Shown here: positions 7,201-13,512 of the stretch, in pieces
Layout of the letters: every line of letters starts with the position of its first letter
How positions within the stretch are numbered: position 1 is the first letter of the stretch
Origin: Verrucomicrobia bacterium UBA3841
GTDB taxonomy: Bacteria > Verrucomicrobiota > Kiritimatiellia > RFP12 > UBA1067
Assembly (NCBI GenBank): GCA_002392765.1
Contig: DGHT01000037.1
Coordinates: 1 to 13,512, forward strand
Direction of reading: 5' to 3'
DNA length: 13,512 nucleotides
Program-made: the position numbers and the translations under genes
The notes under the pieces: generated by a model
The model's input: only the letters and a program-made list of their open reading frames with translations
Told to the model about the DNA's origin: nothing
Database searches by the model: none

Positions 7201-10200
7201 GTCCTTGTTCGCGGGCAGGCCCATGCCGTCCTGCGAGAACTTGATCATTGCCTCGCCCTGCTCTTCTTCCGGCTCCTCCGGCGGCTCTGACGGTTCTTGC
7301 GGTCCAACGTCAGGGTCGCGGTTCTCATAAATGAAATAGACGTAAGATATAATGTCGCCGCCGGGCTGTATACCTGCGGCGTAGAAATCACAGTGATTGC
7401 TCAATCCTGCCTGAATGCGTGCATAATAATATCCACCGCCGCCGAATCCCCTGTTTGTATCCACTGTGACCGTTTTCGTGGCCGACATCTCACGCTTCTG
7501 TTTTTTGTCCAGATCCGCAATCGAATAGGCCTCCGGTTCGATGCCGAAAGAGGATGTGTACGACGACCTCGCTTGCCTGTAAACGATCTTGTCCTTCTTG
7601 GCAGCGCCTTCAAATTCCGCACTGCCGTTCTCATGCCTCTTTCCAAGATCGGCATCAACATCGATTTTTCCCCTGTCCGCTCTCACATAAACGTTCATCC
7701 CCTTGTAGGCGTATTCCGGTTTCCTCCCGGAATATTTCGAGGTCCTGAGCGCGGCGCGCGATACGCCCGTGCAGTTGAACACGAGGTTGCTTGGAAATGT
7801 CCTGTAGCCCTTCTCCTTGGAATAGTAAATGTCAATGCGCTCGCTGGGCATGGTCCATCTGAGAGATGCCGAACACTGCCCGAAACTGTATTTCCCGGAA
7901 GAAGCGTCATATCCCGTGAACTCGTCCATGTCACAGCAGAGCGACACGGGAGATGCCAATATGTTCTTTGGTTCTCGGATTTTCTTTTTGATTTCCTTGC
8001 CGTCGATTTTGTACTTGAATGCCGCTCCGTTGTTCTTGATGCAGTACACCTGGATTTCGCGAAGTTTTCTGTACCCGACTAACTCCATGCCTTCCGGCGG
8101 CTTTTCGTCGGTCTCCGCCGTCTTCGGCTCTCCGTCCTCATATTTCCAGGGCGGCTGTACACGAACAACCTCCGTCTTGTTCTCACCGTCCCAGTCCGGC
8201 GGGATGTACCCTTCAGGATCTTCTTCCGGCTTTTTTCCGCCGCCGGGCTGCGGCTCGTCGCCGCCACCGCCCGTTGTGCCTGGCTTTTCCCCGACGCTCG
8301 GTTTCTGTTCGCTGCCGACCGGTGTGCCATCGGGGTTGAGGTAATCTGGAGCGCGCTTTGTGTCCGGCATCTTCACCGGTTCCTGTCGCAGCATCCCGCC
8401 ATGCGCTGAGGCGGGATAGAAACACCCTACTCCTCCGTTGACTTTCGAAGTGGGTGTCGCACTACCGCCCTGCGATGTCGTGCCCCCGCCAGACGAGGAA
8501 GTTCCTCCGCCACCCTGCGTAGATGTTCCGCCGCCAGTTCCCTCAGTGCCCGCATAGATTTTGAGGTCTGCCCAGTAAATCGTCCCGCCGCTGGGGGCGG
8601 GGTCGGCGGATAGAAGGATGTAACCGCCCGCCTTGGAGCAGTCGGCATAGCTCCCCGCCAGCTTGCCCTTGCAGGAGATAATCTTATTGCCGTTCAGGAA
8701 CACCTCCGTCTTATCGCGGTCGAACACGGCGATGACATTCTCCCATTTCTCCGCCGTGAATCCACTCTTGCCCTTCTCGCCGGCTCCCCAGCTCTTGTCC
8801 CACTGCTTCACACATATAACCGGATCAGCGTACTGACTGTCGATAACAAGATAAAGCATTCCCGGAGAAGCGTTGTCGGCGGGCATGTTCAAGAGCGAGG
8901 GGTACGTATCCCTCGCGAACTGCGAGAATTTGACTTTCATCGAGACAGAGAACGGAAGCCCCGGCTCCTTCGTCAAAACATCCGGAATCGGCACGGCGAT
9001 GTGCCAGCCGATCGGGATTGCCACCGCACCGTCGCCGCCGTTCGCCTCCCACTTCACCTCGCCCATTCCGCTGACCTTTTCGGCCCTGTTTCGCCTGACC
9101 ACCGCGTCCTTCCCGACCTCTGCCTTCAGCGGATTCGCCGCATCGTCGAATGAAAGGTGGTACAGCAGAGTCCCTCCCGCAGAGGACGCCGAGACTGCAG
9201 AGAAAGTCCCGCCGCCGTGGCCGAGGATCAGCGTGGACTTGTCGTCGCTGTACGTCTGCGAAAGCGACGGCGCGATGATGACGGCGCTGGGCTTTCTGTC
9301 CTTTGTAATCCCGGCGATGTAGTCCGTCGCGCGCTGTCCCCTCATGATTTTCACGAGCGTTACGCCCTCGCCTATCGTGACGGTGCCGCACGAACTGCCA
9401 TGCCGTGCCCTCCCGATGCCGGGACAATCCGCGCCGCCTTCGAAGTCGCAACTGCCGCCCGTTATGGTGATGTCGCCGCAGTGGGAGTCGACGCCGCTGG
9501 AACCGACCGCCGCAGCAGACCTGGCGTATGGGCCGCTGCCGGTAATCGGCCCCGCAATCGCCTTGACCGTTCCGCCCTCGATGACAATCGCGCTGTTCGT
9601 TCCGTTCGCTCCGATGCCTGCGGCGTTGGCGGCGCCAGTGGCCGTTATGTTTCCGCCCGTGATCCGGATGATGCCGCAGGAGCTCACCTCGGTGCAGCCT
9701 ATGCCGTTGCCGTGGCTGCGGTCGACGCGCTTATGACAGCCGTTTCCGTTGGCGACGATCGTGCCGCTTGAGATTGTTATGTTGCCGCAATTTGCAGAGT
9801 CGTGGGTGTCGCTCGAATAGCCGCCGGCGCCGATTCCCGCCCCTCCCCAGGTTCCGGGCGCGCCGGTCGCCTCCACCCGCCCCGTCGTGGCGATGACAAT
9901 GTTCCCGCACGGCGAGTCGTTGCCGGCGCCGATTCCCGCGCCGTTGGCGTAGTAGTCGTCCGCCTTGCCGCCTGCCGCGGCCTTGACGCTCGCATTGTCC
10001 TTGATCGTGATGTCGCCGCAGGTTCCGCCAGTCCCGGCCGCTCCTATCGCCGCCGCGCCGAAGGTGCTTTCCGCCGTCACGTCGGCAGTACCGCAGATCG
10101 TGATGTCGCCGCATTTCCCCTTGTACGACGCCGCGCCGATTGCCGCCGCATGTGCCCCGCCCGCGATGGCCGTGACCTTGCCGCCCGCGATGACGATGTT

Positions 10201-10641
10201 TCCGCAGCGGCCGTTGTTGTTGTTCATACCCAACCACTTCGAGCATGCGCCGATGGCGCTGCAGTATTCCTTGACCGAAACGGCCTCGAGATACCCCTCG
10301 CCCTTGATGGTGAGCGTGTGCCCTGGGGGAACGTAGATGGCCGAAGAGCACGTTACGAAGTTCGAGGCGACGTTCCTCGTGTTCGGTGCAAGGATGATCG
10401 TGGCGTCGCCCACACAGGCGACTGCGGCCTTTTTCCCGTCGGAGGAATACTCCGCATACACGCCGGCGAACGTCACCGTCGCGCCGGCCTCGATGGTGAT
10501 GCCGGTGCTCGGGAAGTTGCCCGTCAGCGTCTGCCCGTTGCGCGCGAAGTTCCGTTCTTCGTCCGTGCTCGCGGCCGACGCGGCGGAGAGCGCCAGCGCC
10601 GCGATTGCAAGCACCTTGAATGTTGCCGAATGTCGTGTCAT
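4261..10641 (-). CDS. Giant secreted beta-helix / LamG multidomain protein with toxin-like C-terminus
   Basis: A 2126-residue protein, last gene of a four-gene operon. Signal peptide 1-24 (AIAALALSAASAA core). Residues ~143-435 hold nine repeats of a CG(N/D)I-x-I ... A-x-G-(A/I)G pattern, a parallel beta-helix with a column of cysteines. Residues ~488-697 look like a LamG/concanavalin fold (LLYHLSFDD; WENVIAVF; VFLNGNKI; IYWADLKIYAG), usually carbohydrate- or ligand-binding. Gly/Ser/Thr (700-727), Pro/Gly (777-815) and Pro/Glu (1110-1132) linkers separate the modules. Domains at ~850-1110 and ~1133-1450 are beta-rich and unrecognised. Residues ~1450-1830 are helical, with a Lys/Glu-rich coiled-coil stretch at 1690-1815. 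The last ~300 residues form a separate domain with GDRDIS at 1853-1858. A GGAG 7 nt before the ATG supports the start. Probably exported to the surface or envelope; adhesin, scaffold or contact-dependent effector are all possible. Confidence 0.85.
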   Translation of the reverse strand: MTRHSATFKVLAIAALALSAASAASTDEERNFARNGQTLTGNFPSTGITIEAGATVTFAGVYAEYSSDGKKAAVACVGDATIILAPNTRNVASNFVTCSSAIYVPPGHTLTIKGEGYLEAVSVKEYCSAIGACSKWLGMNNNNGRCGNIVIAGGKVTAIAGGAHAAAIGAASYKGKCGDITICGTADVTAESTFGAAAIGAAGTGGTCGDITIKDNASVKAAAGGKADDYYANGAGIGAGNDSPCGNIVIATTGRVEATGAPGTWGGAGIGAGGYSSDTHDSANCGNITISSGTIVANGNGCHKRVDRSHGNGIGCTEVSSCGIIRITGGNITATGAANAAGIGANGTNSAIVIEGGTVKAIAGPITGSGPYARSAAAVGSSGVDSHCGDITITGGSCDFEGGADCPGIGRARHGSSCGTVTIGEGVTLVKIMRGQRATDYIAGITKDRKPSAVIIAPSLSQTYSDDKSTLILGHGGGTFSAVSASSAGGTLLYHLSFDDAANPLKAEVGKDAVVRRNRAEKVSGMGEVKWEANGGDGAVAIPIGWHIAVPIPDVLTKEPGLPFSVSMKVKFSQFARDTYPSLLNMPADNASPGMLYLVIDSQYADPVICVKQWDKSWGAGEKGKSGFTAEKWENVIAVFDRDKTEVFLNGNKIISCKGKLAGSYADCSKAGGYILLSADPAPSGGTIYWADLKIYAGTEGTGGGTSTQGGGGTSSSGGGTTSQGGSATPTSKVNGGVGCFYPASAHGGMLRQEPVKMPDTKRAPDYLNPDGTPVGSEQKPSVGEKPGTTGGGGDEPQPGGGKKPEEDPEGYIPPDWDGENKTEVVRVQPPWKYEDGEPKTAETDEKPPEGMELVGYRKLREIQVYCIKNNGAAFKYKIDGKEIKKKIREPKNILASPVSLCCDMDEFTGYDASSGKYSFGQCSASLRWTMPSERIDIYYSKEKGYRTFPSNLVFNCTGVSRAALRTSKYSGRKPEYAYKGMNVYVRADRGKIDVDADLGKRHENGSAEFEGAAKKDKIVYRQARSSYTSSFGIEPEAYSIADLDKKQKREMSATKTVTVDTNRGFGGGGYYYARIQAGLSNHCDFYAAGIQPGGDIISYVYFIYENRDPDVGPQEPSEPPEEPEEEQGEAMIKFSQDGMGLPANKDKFVLKSEDKKKNKVGLDEYRIPFAVLNMPTNREYTVTAGFRRMGAAGEDGRYLEADAVKEPIPYSVEVVRDKEHGDKGLWEAVIKETGTYELPAGTSEGILLKVVAESGKKGDKDYVKVYETFPVYRIHLGLSFMLQANTIPCYLEMGEKSKYKLDKQDIAGDPEKDPDDKYVIRQEDFEVPLREGAMLLLLYDEDRADFIRIPAVPKATRVTATKVANDRYCQTRDAEENHQELVDRLGIKAISTGKTRANGSHVVKIGPTKGVLDPPLRLLADLEVDAVYSNRVSNFARTFTAKKQVLLHSQPLRVFENSDDERECLDRDAHIRKRLERIRFKIEGTCINRLFSLRNMIDRMIDGYDSRFGYDERQVKSVMDTYVGFIEGRFVGANGVPYKVTFSDDLKACYAFMQGLRDNTGFLGRMAMGVLTGGVSEHVFTTMTVLENMQNEIMTCKDAKEFGFLAAFKIGAEEIGKQVLMEMIAQGAIQGAAKSANIDLNATMQMWAGRYRKAMDGADSWLQSKSSLYKAGDKALQTCKNFLGGGTKAAAKAVENVVRSEEEAAKRAEELLKKSRKDMSPAELKAVKQYEEAMENGLKKVRKLQKAQQAMEDAAKNNKPALKAAKEEYRRLADEVWSDKCALKKLQEVRGDYAKRMRAQFNNYRENLLDSVQREALGDIAKELGVPPDQLYVMNASNGIKTDYLTGKKVPGDRDISFMQKVFSDRTKDLTIDQSIGQRSVARRLWKKMHGGKEPPSMDEALKFMKGKDVTYVNPNGDAASYVFEHNLDGYEDLPGMIGMTKDGKINKNLLANDLHNPTINAASIKHKGVEWWGPTASDKLARAAEWEALAAKYQGSAKAKLLEKAFDLRCQAVGDVCEGIRQITKQTDNIIVPRGANRVLGHPMPPHLQDLHALAKRVGQDVSPAEFTKALQKYKLDLNTWADQVSKCLNAKNVPVPEINVPNLFTPKAINDALDREKKKNGRR
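9337..10215 (-). repeat. Nine Cys-ladder beta-helix repeats inside the giant gene
   Basis: Residues ~143-435 repeat a unit of about 27-40 residues: (G/S)-x-CG-(N/D)-I-x-I, a GG-x-V-x-A strand, a variable loop, then AAIGA or GIGA. Eight of the nine units keep the Cys (146, 177, 208, 245, 285, 322, 388, 418); the seventh has Ser-Ala instead. Related DNA words recur, such as GTGATGTCGCCGCA on the plus strand near 9463, 10006 and 10100. Loop lengths vary strongly between units. The pattern implies a right-handed beta-helix with stacked cysteines on one face. Confidence 0.75.
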
Positions 10642-10648
10642 CTCATGT

Positions 10649-10652
10649 CTCC
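10649..10652 (-). promoter_or_regulatory. Ribosome binding site of the giant gene
   Basis: GGAG lies 7 nt before the ATG at 10641, within the 16-nt gap after the lipoprotein stop codon (10660-10658). It supports this start and translation from the shared operon mRNA. Confidence 0.7.
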
Positions 10653-10657
10653 GAAGG

Positions 10658-10885
10658 TCACTTGAAATCTTCGTCTGTAAAGTCGATAAGGTTGGTCACG
10701 ACCTCTTCGTCCTTTGATGCGGACTGAGGCGCGGGCTTCATCTTCTCGAACTTCGACTTCGTCATGACGTCGCCCCACTGCTTGCACATGATCTCCTCGC
10801 GTGTCGGCTCCTTTTCGCAGCCGACCGCAAACACCAATGCACCGGCCAGGGCGACCAGGGCGATTCCGCCTAATCTCTTCTTCAT
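10658..10885 (-). CDS. Small lipoprotein, 75 aa
   Basis: A lipoprotein precursor: MKKR, a hydrophobic stretch (IALVALAGALVFA) and a lipobox AVGC with Cys at 23, followed by charged residues. The mature part is about 53 residues, with a second Cys at 34 and an acidic tail (DFTDEDFK). No enzymatic domain is visible. The ATG overlaps the previous gene's TGA by four bases, so translation is probably coupled, and a strong AAAGGAG (10898-10892) stands 6 nt upstream. It lies between the membrane protein and the giant secreted protein, and could be a small anchor or assembly factor for the latter. No named family recognised. Confidence 0.85.
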   Translation of the reverse strand: MKKRLGGIALVALAGALVFAVGCEKEPTREEIMCKQWGDVMTKSKFEKMKPAPQSASKDEEVVTNLIDFTDEDFK

Positions 10886-11550
10886 TGCTGTCTCCTTTCT
10901 GAATCGGTTGTGGAAGCTTTTTTCCGGCCGCCCGTTCTTTGCCTCTTCGGCTTCTTCTTCGGGATGCGCTCCTCGATGTACGCCAAGACTTCGGCGTAGT
11001 CCTCGCGCGGCACGTGAATGTCCTCCGATCCGTTAAACGTCTCGATTGCGATCCTGCCCTTCTTCTCGTCGCACTCTACGCCCCTGAGCATAATAAGGTC
11101 AATGTTTTTCTCTTTCTTTCCTTTGTCGTAGAGGAAATTGTTCAGTGCCACCCGCTGCCCCGGCTTCATCGGGAAGAACATCATGATCCAGGCGATGGAA
11201 CGCAGAGACTTCAAGCGTCCTTGGTTGTGCGAGATCTTGCGGCCCTTGATGCCGCGCGCGTCCATCTCGTACTCCCATTCGTCCACGCCGCCATGCGCCC
11301 AGGCCCAGAGATAGTAGGAAGGAAGCAGCAACACCATGAAGATGAGAAACACGAGCCCCCATATCTTGCCTTGGGCAGACATGAGACTGAGCGAGAACCC
11401 GTCCGCGAAGCCGCACACGACCGTAAAAAACACGAATGCGATCGCCGGCGCGATCGTGAACGCGATGAGACACGCCTTGATGCTGCTCCAATCGCGGTAC
11501 AGATGCTTCGCATGCACCCACTTCAACACGCCGTTTTCGTCTCGTTCCAT
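10882..11550 (-). CDS. Two-TM membrane protein with cytoplasmic C-terminal domain
   Basis: A 222-residue inner-membrane protein with helices at ~24-46 (IAFTIAPAIAFVFFTVV) and ~63-84 (WGLVFLIFMVLLLPSYYLW). They are followed by a soluble domain of ~110 residues beginning EYEMDARGIKGRK and containing ALNNFLYDKG and IDLIMLRGVECDEKKGRI. Two TM helices then a short beta-rich domain recall bacterial PH-like (YcxB/YdbT-type) proteins; this is a resemblance, not a firm assignment. The tail is very basic (KKKPKRQRTGGRKK). The frame is open up to 11808, but the ATG at 11550 is chosen because it starts 5 nt after the preceding gene's stop and avoids a 250-nt overlap. It shares ATGA with the lipoprotein gene. 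Confidence 0.8.
   Translation of the reverse strand: MERDENGVLKWVHAKHLYRDWSSIKACLIAFTIAPAIAFVFFTVVCGFADGFSLSLMSAQGKIWGLVFLIFMVLLLPSYYLWAWAHGGVDEWEYEMDARGIKGRKISHNQGRLKSLRSIAWIMMFFPMKPGQRVALNNFLYDKGKKEKNIDLIMLRGVECDEKKGRIAIETFNGSEDIHVPREDYAEVLAYIEERIPKKKPKRQRTGGRKKASTTDSERRQQ
10892..10898 (-). promoter_or_regulatory. Ribosome binding site of the lipoprotein gene
   Basis: AAAGGAG lies 6 nt before the ATG at 10885, inside the 3' end of the membrane-protein gene. It is the best Shine-Dalgarno in the window and contrasts with the three SD-less genes on the left. Confidence 0.75.
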
Positions 11551-11555
11551 TAGGA

Positions 11556-13292
11556 TCACTCGTCCATCGCCATGCGGAAGCCGACATACGCCCGTGTCAC
11601 GTCTGGCGGGCACAGATCCCGCTTGACACTCCGGCAATCGACAGCCCGCCAATATGAATAGAAACAACCGCCACGAACCGTCCTGTACCGCACTGAAGAG
11701 TCTCCCCCCTTGGGATCCGTCAACTCCTTTGGGTGCGTGATGTAATAGTCCTTGTGCCGATCGGAGCACCACTCCGCGACATTTCCGGCCATGTCGTGGA
11801 AACCCCAAGCGTTCGGCGGGTACGAGCCGACCTTGACGGCATGGCCGATGTTCGGGCCTTTCGTCTCAGTGCCAAACGGCTTTGTGCCGTTGCAGTTCGC
11901 CTCCGTGCCGTTGCAGGTGTCGCCCCAGTGGAAAACGGTGTCCGTCCCGGCCTTGCAGGCATACTCCCACTCCGCGTCGGTTGGGAGCCGTGCGCCGCCG
12001 CCGACCTTCTTGACGAACGACGCGGCATCGTCCCATGACATGTTGTTGACCGGCAGATCGTCGCCGGATGATTCCGGATCGGAAGGATTCGCCCCCATGA
12101 GGCTCTTCCATTGCGCCTGCGTCACTTCGTACTTGCCAAGCCAAAAGCCCTTCGTCAGCGTCACCTTGATTTGCGGGCACACGTCGTGCGATTCCTGGCA
12201 CGGGGAATCCTTTCTTCTTCCCATCATGTACGTACCGGGAGGACAGTAGATCATCTCCATCGTCGCGCCGCCGGGGAGCGTGACGGCCTTCGTCTTGGTG
12301 TTGGTGGGCGTCGTCTGCGGCGCAACGGGCGGGACGCCCGTTGTCCCAGTCGGGATGCTTACCGTCTTTTTCTTGAATTTCTGGTATATTGCGATGCCGC
12401 CTGTGATCTCGTTGCCCTGTGTGCAGGTGAAATCGGTAATCGGCACGGAAGTCGTCGGCGTATCGTACACCTCCGGGTCGAGCCTCTTCAGCTCCGCCTC
12501 GCACCACGCCGCCGCCGCCGTCTCGCCGGCTTCCTTCGCCACGTCCCACAGCAGGGCGATGAGTTCCACGCACTCCGGCCGCGCCTCGACCATCTTCTTC
12601 AGCACGGAGAACTTCACCGACGCCTTCATCGGGCTCTTCGGTCCGTACAACTTGATCGCGCTGTCGATGCCAAATCCCTTCTGCGGGACGAAAACAACCT
12701 TCTTGAGGATGTCAAGCGACTCGGCGTCGAGTCCGCGCCCCTTCGGCGGGAATATGAACAAGGCCTGGAAGCCGCCCATTGCCACGGCATGCCCCTCGTA
12801 TCCGCCGCAGTCCTTGCAGTAGAATCCGTAGAACGTGGCGTCGCCCACACGGAAGCGCGCCAGCTTGTCCCCCAATTTGGCGGACGACTCCTGAAGCGTT
12901 GTGATCGCGTCTTCGTTCGCGACCTTTTTGCTTTTGCCGTGACTGACGGACAGATACCCGCCGCTGCTGTGCGGCACCTGGATCGCGATGCACGGGATTC
13001 CGCCCTCGCCGCCGACCTTGGCGTTCAGCGACTTCGGAAGGCCGATTTCGTCGCCTGGCCGGATCTGAACAAGTTCCTCATTTGCGAGCGCGCCTAGCGA
13101 AAGCGCCGCCGCAACAACGGCCACCAGAACCTTTTTGTAGAGCAGAGCGGAACGCCCCGAATGCCTCGAAGCGCCCGCTCGGCCTTCGGCTACCCTCAAA
13201 ACGTGCTTCGCCGTTTTCGGCGGATACCCCTCGTCAAACCGTACGTGCGGATTTCCCGCATACGGCTTTCCTTGCATGACTGTCTCTTTCAT
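11556..13292 (-). CDS. Secreted SUMF1 (formylglycine-generating-enzyme-like) fold protein with intron-derived N-terminus
   Basis: First gene of the operon, 578 residues. Residues ~345-576 are a SUMF1/FGE C-type-lectin-like domain: CPPGTYMMG, KYEVTQAQW, LPVNNMSWDDA, RLPTDAEWEYA, WGFHDMAGNVAEWC, VRGG and the terminal VGFRMA. The two catalytic cysteines of true FGE (C-H-x-S-Y-C after the RGG) are absent: here the segment is GGCFYSYWRAVDC. It is therefore probably a binding or structural protein, not a sulfatase activator. Residues ~71-280 form an unrecognised domain with a CKDC pair at 159-162, then a Thr/Pro linker (310-335). A signal peptide core (KKVLVAVVAAALSLGALA) sits at 53-70, behind about 52 residues encoded by a group II intron remnant. 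Starts at 13292 or 13277 both lie upstream of it. GAAAGG (13307-13302) supports 13292. Confidence 0.85.
   Translation of the reverse strand: MKETVMQGKPYAGNPHVRFDEGYPPKTAKHVLRVAEGRAGASRHSGRSALLYKKVLVAVVAAALSLGALANEELVQIRPGDEIGLPKSLNAKVGGEGGIPCIAIQVPHSSGGYLSVSHGKSKKVANEDAITTLQESSAKLGDKLARFRVGDATFYGFYCKDCGGYEGHAVAMGGFQALFIFPPKGRGLDAESLDILKKVVFVPQKGFGIDSAIKLYGPKSPMKASVKFSVLKKMVEARPECVELIALLWDVAKEAGETAAAAWCEAELKRLDPEVYDTPTTSVPITDFTCTQGNEITGGIAIYQKFKKKTVSIPTGTTGVPPVAPQTTPTNTKTKAVTLPGGATMEMIYCPPGTYMMGRRKDSPCQESHDVCPQIKVTLTKGFWLGKYEVTQAQWKSLMGANPSDPESSGDDLPVNNMSWDDAASFVKKVGGGARLPTDAEWEYACKAGTDTVFHWGDTCNGTEANCNGTKPFGTETKGPNIGHAVKVGSYPPNAWGFHDMAGNVAEWCSDRHKDYYITHPKELTDPKGGDSSVRYRTVRGGCFYSYWRAVDCRSVKRDLCPPDVTRAYVGFRMAMDE
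13137..13268 (-). mobile_element. Group II intron 3' remnant (domain V and VI-like hairpin)
   Basis: On the minus strand 13268-13236 folds as a group II intron domain V: AAGCCGTAT pairs with GTACGGTTT across a two-base AC bulge, and GCGG pairs with CCGC around a GAAA-type loop. The AGC triad is in place near the 5' base. A CGCCG/CGGCG hairpin follows (13222-13209), then a domain VI-like stem (GAGCGG 13180-13175 with CCGCTC 13150-13145, plus CGCTTCG with CGGGGCG inside), ending in CTGCTCTAC at 13137. Its in-frame translation PYAGNPHVRFDEG is the peptide typical of such intron ends. No reverse transcriptase or other intron domain is present in the window, so it is truncated and presumably inactive. 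Confidence 0.75.
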
Positions 13293-13301
13293 GGTTATTT
13301 G

Positions 13302-13307
13302 CCTTTC
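13302..13307 (-). promoter_or_regulatory. Ribosome binding site of the SUMF1-fold gene
   Basis: GAAAGG is 9 nt upstream of the ATG at 13292. It supports the long start, so the intron-derived codons are probably translated. Confidence 0.5.
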
Positions 13308-13342
13308 ACTTGTTCTGCTCTGAATTGCCTTTGACGGGCAAC

Positions 13343-13351
13343 ATCATAACA
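13343..13351 (-). promoter_or_regulatory. Promoter of the four-gene surface-protein operon
   Basis: TGTTATGAT on the minus strand is an extended -10 with TATGAT at 13348-13343. An A/T-rich tract lies just upstream, and a TTGACG at 13368-13363 is only 14 nt away, too close for a normal -35. Predicted initiation is near 13336, giving about 44 nt of leader. No other promoter was seen before the three downstream genes. Confidence 0.45.
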
Positions 13352-13368
13352 GATTTTTTTTGCGTCAA

Positions 13369-13512
13369 ATCCGGATTCCGCGAGTTCTGCCAACATGGCA
13401 CGCCGCCCGCCTGCCTCGGCCAATCCGGCGTCCGCGCATTTCCTCGCGAAGCCGCATTTCCACCCGAACGTGACCTTCGGTGATTTCACAGGCACGCACC
13501 CGCGTGCCCGCA
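13369..13512. other. Right edge, no confident gene
   Basis: A minus-strand frame is open from the window edge to a TAA at 13297-13295 (66 codons from a GTG at 13495). It runs through the predicted operon promoter, has no recognisable domain, and its 3' part is AT-rich like intergenic DNA. It could be the tail of an upstream gene, but nothing beyond openness supports this. Confidence 0.2.

Noticed and set aside
11556..11700. Diversity-generating retroelement variable region at the 3' end of the SUMF1-fold gene
   Set aside because: The RGG...CRS...GFR layout resembles DGR targets, but there is no reverse transcriptase, no template repeat, and the codons are not of an NNY-type adenine-mutated pattern.
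10882..11808. Longer reading of the membrane protein (308 residues from 11808)
   Set aside because: It would overlap the SUMF1-fold gene by about 250 nt, and the extra residues are a frame-shadow of its conserved domain. The ATG at 11550, 5 nt after the preceding stop, is the natural start.
13343..13368. Classical -35/-10 promoter using TTGACG for the operon
   Set aside because: The spacer to TATGAT is 14 nt, too short; only the extended -10 was kept.
13295..13495. 66-codon minus-strand ORF before the operon
   Set aside because: Begins with GTG, is open to the edge, runs across the predicted promoter and shows no recognisable family; kept only as an undecided edge note.
1..13512. CRISPR array, tRNA, rRNA or insertion sequence
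   Set aside because: No regularly spaced repeats, tRNA-like cloverleaf, rRNA sequence or transposase ORF was seen on either strand; the only mobile trace is the intron remnant.

Overview
The window looks like chromosomal DNA from a GC-rich bacterium with large secreted surface proteins. Two LacI/AraC-hybrid (XylR-type) sugar regulators, an enolase-superfamily sugar-acid enzyme, a secreted SUMF1-fold protein and a 2126-residue beta-helix/LamG protein together suggest the PVC group, most likely Verrucomicrobiota of the Kiritimatiellia type. That placement is inference from gene content; there is no rRNA or marker gene here.

Left edge (1-491): a regulatory region with no convincing protein gene. 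It holds two overlapping opposed promoters in a 10-bp inverted repeat (68-111), and a complete small minus-strand transcription unit: promoter 320-293, about 155 nt of transcript, GC-rich terminator with T-run at 163-132. Two 18-bp direct repeats (326-366) sit just upstream of that promoter's -35. A XylR-type regulator starts at 492.

Sugar-acid block (492-4257): XylR-type regulator (+), convergent with an MR/MLE-type enolase-superfamily enzyme (-), which is divergent from a second XylR-type regulator (+). The likely logic is one catabolic enzyme flanked by two related sugar-sensing activators. All three start codons lie only 7-11 nt behind a TGn-extended -10 box and lack a Shine-Dalgarno, so the mRNAs are probably leaderless or nearly so.

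Surface-protein operon (13351 down to 4261, minus strand): a secreted SUMF1/C-type-lectin-fold protein, a two-TM membrane protein, a 75-aa lipoprotein and the 2126-aa secreted protein, with spacings of 5 nt, a 4-nt overlap and 16 nt. One extended -10 promoter precedes the first gene. The products look built to assemble at the inner membrane and cell surface. The giant protein runs: signal peptide, nine-turn Cys-ladder beta-helix, LamG-like domain, Gly/Ser/Pro linkers, AT-richer beta domain, further beta domains, helical region, and a C-terminal domain with a GDRDIS motif that resembles a polymorphic-toxin tip. No immunity gene follows it.

The most unexpected item is a 3' fragment of a group II intron (domain V hairpin 13268-13236 and a domain VI-like hairpin ending near 13137). 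It is read in frame as the first ~52 residues of the SUMF1-fold gene, directly before its signal peptide.
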